This document shows positions 43,717 to 51,860 of a stretch of DNA of 64,000 bases, in pieces. This stretch comes from Candidatus Caldatribacterium sp. (GTDB lineage Bacteria > Atribacterota > Atribacteria > Atribacterales > Caldatribacteriaceae), in the NCBI GenBank assembly GCA_025060675.1, contig JANXBI010000036.1, positions 1 through 64,000 on the forward strand, given 5' to 3'. A model generated the notes under the pieces. That model was not told the DNA's origin. It searched no databases and saw nothing but the letters and a program-made list of their open reading frames with translations. The position numbers and the translations under genes were made by a program. The stretch's first letter is position 1, and every line of letters begins with the position of its first letter.

Positions 43717-45054
43717 ATGGAGTATCGAGAGGCTTTAGAATACCTTTTTGGGCTTATCAACTATGAGAAGACGAACATTCCCTACACCGACCTCAAACTT
43801 GAGCGGATGCGGGAGTTTATGGCCCGCCTTGGGAATCCCGAGCGCCATCTCCCCACCGTCCTTATCGCGGGGACCAAAGGGAAAGGGAGCACTTCTTACC
43901 TCCTCCACCGCCTCTTTGGTGGGTTCCGTTTCCGCTGTGGTCTCTACTCTAAGCCTCACCTATTCACCTTCCGAGAACGTATCCGTATAAACGATGAGCT
44001 CATTACGCCGAAGGAGCTTGCCAACCTCGTTGCTGAGGTCCGTCCTGTTGTGGAACGCATGGGGTGGGAATCACCTTGGGGGAAACCGACTTACTTTGAG
44101 GCCTCAGTTGGTCTTGCTATGCTGTACTTTGTGGAGCGTAAGGTTGATGTGGCGGTTGTGGAAGTTGGCCTTGGGGGGAGACTCGATGCGACAAACGTCA
44201 CCGAACCCTGTGTGACCGTTATCACCCCAATAAGCTTTGACCACATGGAGGTTCTTGGGAATACTTTGACGGCCATCGCCCGTGAGAAAGCTGGGATTCT
44301 CCGTCCTTCTGTCCCCCTTGTCCTTGCTCCTCAGGAGGATGAAGCGCGAAGGACTATCCTTGAGGAGGCTCAAAAAAAGGGTGCACCAGTTTTTGAGGTT
44401 GCTCACCTTGCCAGGGTGGAGATTCGAGAGAGGAGCCGAGAAGGTTCTCGATTCTCCTTTTCCATCCCGCAATGGGGAGAGGGGGAGGTTGGGCTTCCAC
44501 TCCTTGGGGACCACCAGGTGACGAATGCGCTCTCAGCACTCTTTGCGCTTTCCCTTTTTGACCTTCCCTTTGACCTTTCCCGCGTGAGAGAGGCGTTCAC
44601 CTCTTTCTCTTTCCGGGGACGGGTGGATGTCCTTCTGCAGAATCCGCTTGTCGTCTTTGACGTTGCCCACAACCAAGCGTCGTTTCGGGCACTCCGCAGA
44701 GCTTTGCAGGAATACCTTGGAGTGGAGAAGGCCATCTACCTTCTTGGGTTCCTTGAGGGGAAGGATTGTGCGGGAATTGCCCAAGAGCTCCAAGGCGCCG
44801 CGGCACATCTTGTGCTCACAGAGCCTCTCCATCCAAAGGCTTTGCCTGCTGTGAGAGCCCTGACGTACTTTGAGGCGTTCCCGGTTCCTAAGGAAGTTGT
44901 TCCCGATGCGTGTCGAGCAAAGGAGAGAGCTCTTGCTCTTGCAGAGTCCTTGGGTCTCCCCCTTGTGGTTGCTGGGTCTTTCTACCTTGCTCGACCTTTC
45001 CAGGAGGAGTTTCGAGTGCGGGATGTCCTCGAAGAGGAGGTGGAACTGTGCTGA
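43717..45054 (+). CDS. folC: Folylpolyglutamate synthase / dihydrofolate synthase
   Basis: A 445-residue Mur-ligase-like enzyme that adds glutamate to folates (and may make dihydrofolate). The P-loop is VLIAGTKGKGSTSYLLH (about 47-63). Other signatures are YSKPHLFTFRERIRIN, VGLGGRLDATNV, ITPISFDHMEVLGNT and a VVFDVAHNQASFRAL segment. Polyglutamylation retains and tunes THF cofactors, so its place inside a THF-carbon cluster makes sense. ATG 43717 lies 2 bases after FlxA, and its 3' end overlaps the next gene by 7. Confidence 0.93.
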   Translation: MEYREALEYLFGLINYEKTNIPYTDLKLERMREFMARLGNPERHLPTVLIAGTKGKGSTSYLLHRLFGGFRFRCGLYSKPHLFTFRERIRINDELITPKELANLVAEVRPVVERMGWESPWGKPTYFEASVGLAMLYFVERKVDVAVVEVGLGGRLDATNVTEPCVTVITPISFDHMEVLGNTLTAIAREKAGILRPSVPLVLAPQEDEARRTILEEAQKKGAPVFEVAHLARVEIRERSREGSRFSFSIPQWGEGEVGLPLLGDHQVTNALSALFALSLFDLPFDLSRVREAFTSFSFRGRVDVLLQNPLVVFDVAHNQASFRALRRALQEYLGVEKAIYLLGFLEGKDCAGIAQELQGAAAHLVLTEPLHPKALPAVRALTYFEAFPVPKEVVPDACRAKERALALAESLGLPLVVAGSFYLARPFQEEFRVRDVLEEEVELC

Positions 45055-45848
45055 TTGTGGCCGAACGTATTAATGCGGCGAGAAAGCCTATTCGAGAAGC
45101 CCTGGAGCGCAAAGATGTGGCTTTGCTCCTTGAGGAGGCAAAAAAGCAAGAGGCGGCAGGAGCCCATTTCCTTGATGTGAACGCAGGAACAGAGGCAGAG
45201 GAGGAAATCGCTAACCTTCCTTGGCTTGTGGAACTCCTCCAGGAGGAGGTTGCCATCCCCCTCTGTCTTGACACGGCCAACGATCAAGCCCTGGAGCGGG
45301 CTTTGGCAGTGTACAAGAAGAAAGAGGTCATGATTAACTCTTTCACCGCTGAACCCCACCGCATCGCGGGGGTGTTGCCCCTTGCCAAGGCCTATGGTGC
45401 GTACGTTGTAGGGCTGGCGATGGGTACTGGGGGTATCCCCGAATCCGTTGCCGATCGTCTACGACTTGTGGAACAGCTTGTTCGTGCCGCTTCTGACTAT
45501 GGTATTCCCGAAGAACGCCTTTTCATTGATCCCCTTGTTGTACCTATCGGTACCGACCAGAGGCAAGGGAGGGTATTTCTTGAGACCCTCAAAGAGATTA
45601 AGGAAGAGTTCCCTGGTGTCCGAACCATCTGTGGTTTGAGCAACATCTCCTTTGGAATGCCCAATCGTCGTCTTCTCAACCGGACGTTTCTTGCCTTGTG
45701 TGCTGGGTACGGTCTTGATGCGGCTATTATTGATCCCCTCGATCGGGAACTCATGTCGGTGCTTTACGCTGCTCTTGCGCTTTTGGGACAGGATGAATTC
45801 TGTATGAACTACATTGCCGCCTATCGGGCGGGGAAGTTGTGTCCGTGA
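45048..45848 (+). CDS. Methyltetrahydrofolate:corrinoid methyltransferase (AcsE/MtgA-like)
   Basis: A 266-residue DHPS-like TIM-barrel protein. Conserved parts are MLIVAERINAARKPI (THF-pterin site), AGAHFLDVNAGTE, IPLCLDTANDQAL, VMINSFTAE, FIDPLVVPIGTD and CGLSNISFGMPNR, as in AcsE and MtgA. It moves the methyl group between methyl-THF and a corrinoid protein: the CFeSP for acetyl-CoA synthesis, or the carrier encoded at 29145 for methylotrophy. No carbon monoxide dehydrogenase gene is in the window, so the partner is undecided. GTG 45048 has GAGGAGG 7 bases before it, inside folC. Confidence 0.87.
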   Translation: MLIVAERINAARKPIREALERKDVALLLEEAKKQEAAGAHFLDVNAGTEAEEEIANLPWLVELLQEEVAIPLCLDTANDQALERALAVYKKKEVMINSFTAEPHRIAGVLPLAKAYGAYVVGLAMGTGGIPESVADRLRLVEQLVRAASDYGIPEERLFIDPLVVPIGTDQRQGRVFLETLKEIKEEFPGVRTICGLSNISFGMPNRRLLNRTFLALCAGYGLDAAIIDPLDRELMSVLYAALALLGQDEFCMNYIAAYRAGKLCP

Positions 45849-45860
45849 CAGGTTTGCGGT

Positions 45861-46709
45861 ATGATTGGATGGGTGACAGAGGTGCGAAGGGGTTGCTTTG
45901 TCCTCCTTCTTTTGGGTTTCCTCTTTGGGATTGCGCAGGGTGCTTCTGCGCTCCGTGTCCTGGACTGGGCCCTGTGTCGGGGCCTTGACAAGGATGGCCT
46001 TCCCCTTGACCGGATTGATAAGTTCAGCACCGAAGACCAGGCGGTGGTCTTTTGGGTCTTCCTTGAGGGTGCACAAAAGGGAGACGAATGCCACTTCGTG
46101 TTTGTCCCCCCTTCTGGAACCCCTTTTGAGAGTTTCCTCATCCTTGAAGACGTTGGGGAGTACATAGGTGTCAAGGGGGAACTCCCCCTTGCCGGGCGAT
46201 CGTTGCCTGCGGGACGATGGACAGCTCGCCTTTTCATCCGTGGGGAGCAGCTCCTTGAGGCCTCATTCACCCTTGTTGAGAGTAGCATCGTGGCGAGTGC
46301 CTCACAGGATGAAGCAGTGCGGCGTACCGCTTCTCTTCTTGCAGAGTTTGGTTATACGGTTTTTGATGTGGGGTTCCTTGCGGAAGAGAATCAAGCGTAC
46401 ATCCGTATGGAGATGGCAACCCGTTCCCTTGACCAGGCGCTATGGAACCAAATTGGAGTGGGATTTGACTCTCTCAAGCGGCTTTTCCCTGGAGCCGCCT
46501 GGCTTGTGGTCCAGCTCCTTATGGACAAAGAGTACGTTTTGAGCTTCCAGGTCAAGACGTACGATTTTGATATCTGGCGACGAGGGTATTTGAGCTCTGA
46601 TGAGTTCTGGAAGAAGCGGGTTCTCAGGTATGTTTATAATATACGGAAACGAGAAGAGGTGAAGGACGTCAAGGGCTTTTACGCTGAAAAGTTTGGTGTG
46701 GTTTTCTGA
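45861..46709 (+). CDS. Exported protein of unknown function
   Basis: A 282-residue protein I do not recognise. An N-terminal hydrophobic segment (CFVLLLLGFLFGIAQGASAL) looks like a signal peptide. Residues about 30-135 are beta-rich with an Ig-like feel (VVFWVFLEGAQKGDECHFVF, then GRWTARLFIRGEQLLEASFT). The C-terminal half is alpha/beta and ends in a basic helix (YVYNIRKREEVKDVKGFYA). It lies 12 bases after the methyltransferase gene and may be read through from it, but the envelope-like sequence suggests a separate role. ATG 45861 is used; GTG 45873 is possible. Confidence 0.55.
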   Translation: MIGWVTEVRRGCFVLLLLGFLFGIAQGASALRVLDWALCRGLDKDGLPLDRIDKFSTEDQAVVFWVFLEGAQKGDECHFVFVPPSGTPFESFLILEDVGEYIGVKGELPLAGRSLPAGRWTARLFIRGEQLLEASFTLVESSIVASASQDEAVRRTASLLAEFGYTVFDVGFLAEENQAYIRMEMATRSLDQALWNQIGVGFDSLKRLFPGAAWLVVQLLMDKEYVLSFQVKTYDFDIWRRGYLSSDEFWKKRVLRYVYNIRKREEVKDVKGFYAEKFGVVF

Positions 46710-46721
46710 GGAGTGAGGCGA

Positions 46722-47543
46722 GTGCGGAGGATTTTCGAGAAATTCACTCCTTCAGATTTCCGGTTTCTTGCGGAAACCCTCTGTCGAGGAGGGGAGGAAA
46801 AGGCCTTTTTGTCCCTGGTCACTCAAGACCACGATACCCTCAACGCTGTCCTCGAAAACGACCTTCTCTTTAACCGCGTTGCCCAGGATACTGGCCTTTT
46901 CGTCCAGGTGAGTCCTTACCTCTACTTTGAACTCCTGCTGCGGCGAGCCATCCGGGACATTGAGCGAGAATCGTACACCCTGGAGCGGATTGGGTACCGT
47001 ACGGTCGTTCCCGTCTTTGACGGGAAGAAGGTCCTTGAGGTCTTTGCTCGAGATGCGCTCCGGGATTACCTTGTGGAGCTCCTTGTGTCCTTCATTCGCA
47101 TCAACAACATTACCGTGTACATCCGGCGGGGTCATGGTGTCTACTTCAAGAAGACCCTCTCGGACTTTGACCTTGATCTCCTTGCCGAGCTCAGCGAGCG
47201 GGTGGATGAACCGTACCGTTTCATCTTCCTCAAGCGAGCAGGGGACATTGCGCTCTTTGTGAGTGGTATCTTCCCGGAGCAGCTTTTTGGTGAGCTCCAT
47301 GCCTCCTTTGCGAAGCGTACTTGGCTTCGGAACTTCAGAGGAAGAGGCGAAGAGCTTGAAGAACGAGGTATTGCCCTCTACCGGAAGGCGAGTGAAAGCG
47401 CCGTAGCGAAAGAATACCAGCTTGATACGCTCCTTTCGTACATTGCCGAGAACTTCCGCTTCACGAAGAAACCCTTGAACGTTATGACCGACCGGTACCT
47501 GACTTTCCGCAAGTACAACATTTTCGAGGCCCTTTTCAACTGA
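46722..47543 (+). CDS. Soluble protein of unknown function
   Basis: A 273-residue protein I do not recognise. It has no signal peptide or membrane segment, is rich in Arg, Phe, Glu and Leu, and is largely helical, with repeated hydrophobic heptads such as LRDYLVELLVSFIRINNITV and LDLDLLAELSERVDEPYRFI-like stretches. No cysteine motif or P-loop is seen. GTG 46722 is favoured because AGGAG at 46709-46713 is well spaced for it; GTG 46713 would add three residues. The gene ends 2 bases before the convergent hydF stop and follows the exported protein by 12 bases, so those two are probably co-transcribed. Confidence 0.55.
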   Translation: MRRIFEKFTPSDFRFLAETLCRGGEEKAFLSLVTQDHDTLNAVLENDLLFNRVAQDTGLFVQVSPYLYFELLLRRAIRDIERESYTLERIGYRTVVPVFDGKKVLEVFARDALRDYLVELLVSFIRINNITVYIRRGHGVYFKKTLSDFDLDLLAELSERVDEPYRFIFLKRAGDIALFVSGIFPEQLFGELHASFAKRTWLRNFRGRGEELEERGIALYRKASESAVAKEYQLDTLLSYIAENFRFTKKPLNVMTDRYLTFRKYNIFEALFN

Positions 47544-47545
47544 AG

Positions 47546-48799
47546 CTACAGACTCCAGCGTCCCCCGATTTTCCGAAAGAGCGGCGAAATCGTCTCGTTC
47601 TTCAAAAAGGCCATCTCAGGGAAGACCTCAAGCGCCCTGGGGAAGAGGCCGTGGAGGTACGCAATGAGGACACCGTAGTTCGTTATCGGGACCCCTACCC
47701 GGGAAGCTTCCCCAATGCGGAAGAGCATCTCCTTGGGGTTAATCATACATCCTCCGCAGTGGATGATGAGCTTGTAGTCCCAAAGAGGCACAGAGAGGGA
47801 AGGGCCAGCGATGACCTCACAGTGCACCTCAAAACCCAAGTATTGCCTGAGCCATCGGGGGATTTTCACCCGCCCAATGTCATCGGGGAGCGGGTGGTGC
47901 GTGCAAGCCTCAAGAATGAGAATCCGGTCTCCTGGTTTGAGGTGCTCAACCGCTTTCACCCCTGCGACAAATGTCTGCAAATCCCCTTTGTGACGGGCAA
48001 AGAGGATGGAGAAACTCGTTATGGGGACCGATGGAGGTACCGCCCCAGCGACTTTGTGGAAGACTTGGGAGTCGGTGACCACAAGACGAGGTGGGTTTTT
48101 CAAGCGTTCCAGAGCTTCGCTGAGCTCTCGTTCCTTCACCACAAGGCTCATGGCATCGGCATCGAGAATCTCCCGGATGGTCTGCACCTGGGGGAGGATG
48201 AGACGCCCTTTTGGAGCTCCCAGGTCTATGGGAACGACAAGGACAACGAGGTCTCCTGGGTGGAGGAGGTCTCGGATGAGCGGTTTTTCCTGGATGCCTC
48301 TTTGGAGGAGATGGATGAGGGTGGTTTTCAGCTCAAGGATTCCCTGGCCAGTTTTGGCGCTCGTCGGGAAAACGGGGATGTTGAAGTCTTCAGGGAGAGA
48401 AGGGGGTTCGTGCGTTTCGTCGATTTTGTTGGCGACGCCAAGCACAAGGACACCTCGTTCTCGAAGAAGAGCGAGGATTTCCCGTTCCAGGGAAAAGTCT
48501 GTCCTTCCGTCGAAGACAAGGAGAGCCACGTCACAACGTCGGAGAATCTCCAGGGATTTCTGCTTGCGGAGCTCCCCCAGGAACCCCTCATCGTCGAGCC
48601 CTGCGGTATCAATGAGCACCACTGGCCCAAAGGGTAGAAGTTCAATGGGCTTGAAAACAGGGTCGGTGGTCGTCCCAGGGACGTCGGAGACAATAGCCAC
48701 CTCCTGCCCCACCAGAGCGTTGATGAGGGAGGATTTCCCCACGTTCCGCCGCCCAAATATGCCGATGTGTGGTCGGAGACTACGAGGTGTTCCCTGCAT
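47546..48799 (-). CDS. hydF: [FeFe]-hydrogenase maturation GTPase HydF
   Basis: A 417-residue scaffold protein for the hydrogenase H-cluster. The GTPase domain has GRRNVGKSSLINALVG, SDVPGTTTDPV, DTAGLDDEG and NKID. The C-terminal cluster-binding domain has the HydF-specific LEACTHHPLPDDIGRVKIP and IHCGGCMINPKEM, giving the conserved C-x-H ... C-x2-C ligands. This shows the organism assembles an [FeFe]-hydrogenase, though HydE, HydG and the hydrogenase itself are not here. ATG 48799 lies 20 bases inside the aspA end; an in-frame extension lies within aspA. The gene is the third of a minus-strand purH-aspA-hydF set. Confidence 0.95.
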   Translation of the reverse strand: MQGTPRSLRPHIGIFGRRNVGKSSLINALVGQEVAIVSDVPGTTTDPVFKPIELLPFGPVVLIDTAGLDDEGFLGELRKQKSLEILRRCDVALLVFDGRTDFSLEREILALLRERGVLVLGVANKIDETHEPPSLPEDFNIPVFPTSAKTGQGILELKTTLIHLLQRGIQEKPLIRDLLHPGDLVVLVVPIDLGAPKGRLILPQVQTIREILDADAMSLVVKERELSEALERLKNPPRLVVTDSQVFHKVAGAVPPSVPITSFSILFARHKGDLQTFVAGVKAVEHLKPGDRILILEACTHHPLPDDIGRVKIPRWLRQYLGFEVHCEVIAGPSLSVPLWDYKLIIHCGGCMINPKEMLFRIGEASRVGVPITNYGVLIAYLHGLFPRALEVFPEMAFLKNETISPLFRKIGGRWSL

Positions 48800-50210
48800 C
48801 GCCTTTTCTGATTTTCCCAAGACCAGGTATTCCTGGTTTTGATAACTCGGTAGGGTCAAGAATTATTTCCAGCTCCTCTTGCGTGAAAAGCCCTTTCTCA
48901 AGGAGGACTTCTCGGAGATCCTTCCCTGTTTTGAGGCACTCTTTAACAAGCTCTGAAGTGACCTCATGCCCCAGATATGGCACAAGACACGTGGCGAACG
49001 CAAAGCTCTTCTCAAGGAGTTCCCGACACCGTGTGGTGTCTGCCTGGATGGAGGGAATGTAGCGCTCGGCAAGAACGGTACAGGCGATGCGGAGCTCTTC
49101 AATCATGGTGAGGAGGAAATAGGCAACGAAAGGCAAGAGGTGGTTGAGCTCAAGTTGCCCGCTTGAGGCGGCAAAGGAGAGTGCAAGGTCTTTCCCAAAA
49201 ACGTCAAGGGCAATGCCTTCAACGTACTCGCAAAGTACCGGATTCACCTTTCCGGGCATAATGGAGGAGCCCTCTTGCAAAGGTGGAAGGAGGATTTCCC
49301 CAATACCTGCCCGTGGACCCATGGCAAGGAGTCGGAGGTCGTTGGTCATTTTCCTGAGGTTGACCGCTAAGGCTCGAAGGAGTCCCGAGACCTCGGCAAA
49401 GACATCAAGGTTTTGAGTGTTCTCGAAAGTGTTCATGGCTTTTGCCACCGGAAGGCGGGTGACCTCGTTGAGGTAAGCTATGGCTCGGGCAATGTAGCGG
49501 GGATGGGCGTTGAGACCGGTACCTACTGCTGTTCCTCCCAAGTTCACCTCTTTGAGCCGTTCTTTCACCTTCCAGAGTCGCCAGCGGTCCCGCCCTATAG
49601 CCTCGGCCCAGGCACCAAATTCCATCCCCAGCGTCACTGGGACAGCGTCTTGGAGTTCCGTGCGACCAACTTTGAGGACGGAGGCGAATTCCTTCTCCTT
49701 CTTCTGGAGGGCGTCTTGGAGCTTGACGATTGCCATCTCAAGGTCAGCCAGTTCCCATAGAGCCGCTACCCGGAGTGCGGTGGGGAAAACGTCATTTGTG
49801 GACTGGCTGAGATTGACCGTATCAAAGGGATTGACCACATCGTAGCGGCCTTTGTCGTATCCAAGGATTTCCAGGGCACGGTTCGCGATGACCTCGTTCA
49901 CGTTCATGTTGAGGGAGGTGCCTGCTCCTCCCTGGAAGAGGGGAACGATGATTTCGTCGTTCCATTTCCCCTCCATACCCTCTTCGCAGGCGCGAAGGAT
50001 GGCTGAGGCTATCGGTTCCTCAAGGAGACCAATGTCCCGGTTTGCCGCCGCACAGGCCCATTTGACGGCAAAGAATGCCCGGATAAGGGAAGAGGGCACG
50101 GGGACCGGGAGGGGGAAATTCTCCCGGGCCCGTGCCGCGTGGATGCCAAAGTAGCGGTCCTCGGGAACGTCGAGTTCCCCGAGAAAATCCCTTTCTCGTC
50201 GCATCGCCAT
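48780..50210 (-). CDS. aspA: Aspartate ammonia-lyase
   Basis: A 476-residue fumarase/aspartase superfamily enzyme converting aspartate to fumarate and ammonia. The signature GSSIMPGKVNPVLCEYVEG is intact (the catalytic serine loop), as are NLSQSTNDVFPTALRV, GAGTSLNMNVNEVIANRALE and VGRTELQDAVPVTLG. The TSLNMNVNEVIANRA pattern fits aspartase rather than fumarase. ATG 50210 overlaps the purH stop (ATGA); ATG 50204 is an alternative. Aspartase genes often sit among hyd maturation genes in anaerobes, and here it is directly upstream of hydF. Confidence 0.92.
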   Translation of the reverse strand: MAMRRERDFLGELDVPEDRYFGIHAARARENFPLPVPVPSSLIRAFFAVKWACAAANRDIGLLEEPIASAILRACEEGMEGKWNDEIIVPLFQGGAGTSLNMNVNEVIANRALEILGYDKGRYDVVNPFDTVNLSQSTNDVFPTALRVAALWELADLEMAIVKLQDALQKKEKEFASVLKVGRTELQDAVPVTLGMEFGAWAEAIGRDRWRLWKVKERLKEVNLGGTAVGTGLNAHPRYIARAIAYLNEVTRLPVAKAMNTFENTQNLDVFAEVSGLLRALAVNLRKMTNDLRLLAMGPRAGIGEILLPPLQEGSSIMPGKVNPVLCEYVEGIALDVFGKDLALSFAASSGQLELNHLLPFVAYFLLTMIEELRIACTVLAERYIPSIQADTTRCRELLEKSFAFATCLVPYLGHEVTSELVKECLKTGKDLREVLLEKGLFTQEELEIILDPTELSKPGIPGLGKIRKGDAGNTS

Positions 50211-51754
50211 CAGTGTCGGAAGTGCCGCATCCCCGTAAAGACCATGGCAATCCCCAGACGGTTGCAAGCGGCGATAGAATCAGCATCGCGGATTGAGCCA
50301 CCAGGCTGGATTATGGCCCGAATACCTGCTTTTCCCGCCTCTTCTACGACGTCGCTAAAGGGGAAGAAGGCGTCTGAAGCGAGCACGGCGCCTTTTTCCC
50401 TTCCCTGGGCTTTCGCTATGGCTATCCGCAGGGCATCGATGCGGCTCATCTGCCCTGCGCCAATGCCAACCGTTCTTTCTCCCTTCGCAAGGACAATGGC
50501 GTTTGATTTCACGTACTTGGCAACGGTAAAGGCAAAGACAAGGTCGTTGAGCTCTGCAGCGGTGGGTTTTTCCTCGGTCACAAACTGGAGTGCTTCGTTC
50601 CGGAAGAGTTCAGTGTCGTTGTCCTGGAGAAGGAAACCGCCATCGATTTTTTTCAGGTCAAAGCGTGGGGGAGGAAGGAGGGGTGCAGCAAGGATGCGAA
50701 GGTTCTTACGTTTCCTGAGGAGTTCTAAGGCCTCTGGTTCGTAAGAGGGAGCGATGAAGACCTCAAGGAAGAGGTTGCCAAAGACCGCAACGCTTTCTTT
50801 TGTGACCGTTCGGTTCATGGCCACAATTCCACCGAAAGCCGAAACTGGGTCAGACTCCAAGGCACCCCTGGCTGCCTCGGCAAGGTCCTTGTGCATGGCA
50901 GCACCACAGGGGTTGTTGTGCTTTACGATGACCACCGCAGGGTCTTTGAACTCCCGAACAAGGCTATATGCTGCTTGAACATCGTAGAGGTTATTGAAGG
51001 AAAGCTCTTTTCCTTCGGCAAGCACCTCAAGGTGTTTGAAAAAGCCATCACCGTCCAGAGCAAGGTCCTCGTAGAGAGCGCCTCGCTGGTGGGGATTTTC
51101 GCCGTAACGGAGATCCGTTGTCTTTTTAAGGTGGATGGCAAGGTATCGAGGGAAGGTCTCTTGCGTCCAAACGGTGTCGAGGTATGTAGCGATGGAGCTA
51201 TCGTATCGGGAAGTTCGGGCAAAGGCTTCAAGAGCCCAGAGGAAAGACTTTTCTTCAGGGAAGCCGCCGTTACGTTTGAGCTCCTCAAGGAGTTCGCCGT
51301 ACTGCGTGGGAGAGGAAACGACCACGACGTACTTCCAGTTTTTTGCCGCTGCCCGGAGGAGGGTCACACCCCCAATGTCGATTTCCTCAACGAGCACCTC
51401 GAGGTTCTTTTCACCCTCGGCGATTTTCCTCTCAAAGGGGTAGAGGTTACACACCACAAGGTCGATTAAGGGGATGCCATGTTTTTTGAGGTCCTCCACG
51501 TCTTCGGGTTTGTCCCGGCGGGCAAGGATGCCGCCAGCAATGACTGGGTGAAGGGTTTTTACTCTACCCCCGAGGATTTCCGGAAATCCTGTAACTTCGG
51601 CAACCTCCCGTACCGGGATGCCAAGGTCCCGAATGTACCGTGCCGTTCCTCCTGTTGAGAGCAGCTGTACCCCCAGCTCGTGGAGGCCACGAGCGAGGTC
51701 TCCGAGGCCGGTTTTATCCGAGACGCTGAGGAGTGCGGCGCGAATTGGGATCAT
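50210..51754 (-). CDS. purH: Bifunctional AICAR transformylase/IMP cyclohydrolase
   Basis: A 514-residue enzyme for the last two steps of IMP synthesis. The N-terminal IMP cyclohydrolase (about 1-200) has ALLSVSDKTGLGDLARGLHE, LLSTGGTARYIRD and FPEILGGRVKTLHP. The C-terminal AICAR transformylase has the catalytic KHNNPCGAA and IGAGQMSRIDALRIA. It uses 10-formyl-THF, the product of Fhs, which links it to the folate cluster. ATG 51754 is preferred because AGGAGGG is 6 bases before it, whereas ATG 51760 would abut the site. Confidence 0.95.
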   Translation of the reverse strand: MIPIRAALLSVSDKTGLGDLARGLHELGVQLLSTGGTARYIRDLGIPVREVAEVTGFPEILGGRVKTLHPVIAGGILARRDKPEDVEDLKKHGIPLIDLVVCNLYPFERKIAEGEKNLEVLVEEIDIGGVTLLRAAAKNWKYVVVVSSPTQYGELLEELKRNGGFPEEKSFLWALEAFARTSRYDSSIATYLDTVWTQETFPRYLAIHLKKTTDLRYGENPHQRGALYEDLALDGDGFFKHLEVLAEGKELSFNNLYDVQAAYSLVREFKDPAVVIVKHNNPCGAAMHKDLAEAARGALESDPVSAFGGIVAMNRTVTKESVAVFGNLFLEVFIAPSYEPEALELLRKRKNLRILAAPLLPPPRFDLKKIDGGFLLQDNDTELFRNEALQFVTEEKPTAAELNDLVFAFTVAKYVKSNAIVLAKGERTVGIGAGQMSRIDALRIAIAKAQGREKGAVLASDAFFPFSDVVEEAGKAGIRAIIQPGGSIRDADSIAACNRLGIAMVFTGMRHFRH

Positions 51755-51781
51755 TTCCATCCCTCCTCATTCCTTTCCTCC

Positions 51782-51787
51782 ATTGTA
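51782..51787 (-). promoter_or_regulatory. Promoter -10 for the purH operon
   Basis: Reading the minus strand, TACAAT (51787-51782) lies 28 bases upstream of the purH ATG. The -35 region is weak. Confidence 0.45.
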
Positions 51788-51817
51788 CCCAAGGACAGGG
51801 GTCCTGAGAAGGAGATG

Positions 51818-51826
51818 TGATACAAT
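51818..51826 (+). promoter_or_regulatory. Extended -10 promoter for the ribokinase gene
   Basis: TGATACAAT, a TGn-extended TACAAT, lies 34 bases upstream of ATG 51861. It is divergent from the purH -10 at 51782-51787; the 30 bases between hold a short AGGAC/GTCCT palindrome. Confidence 0.55.
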
Positions 51827-51860
51827 ACCCAGGGGTTTTTAAGCGGGGCGAAAGAGGTGG

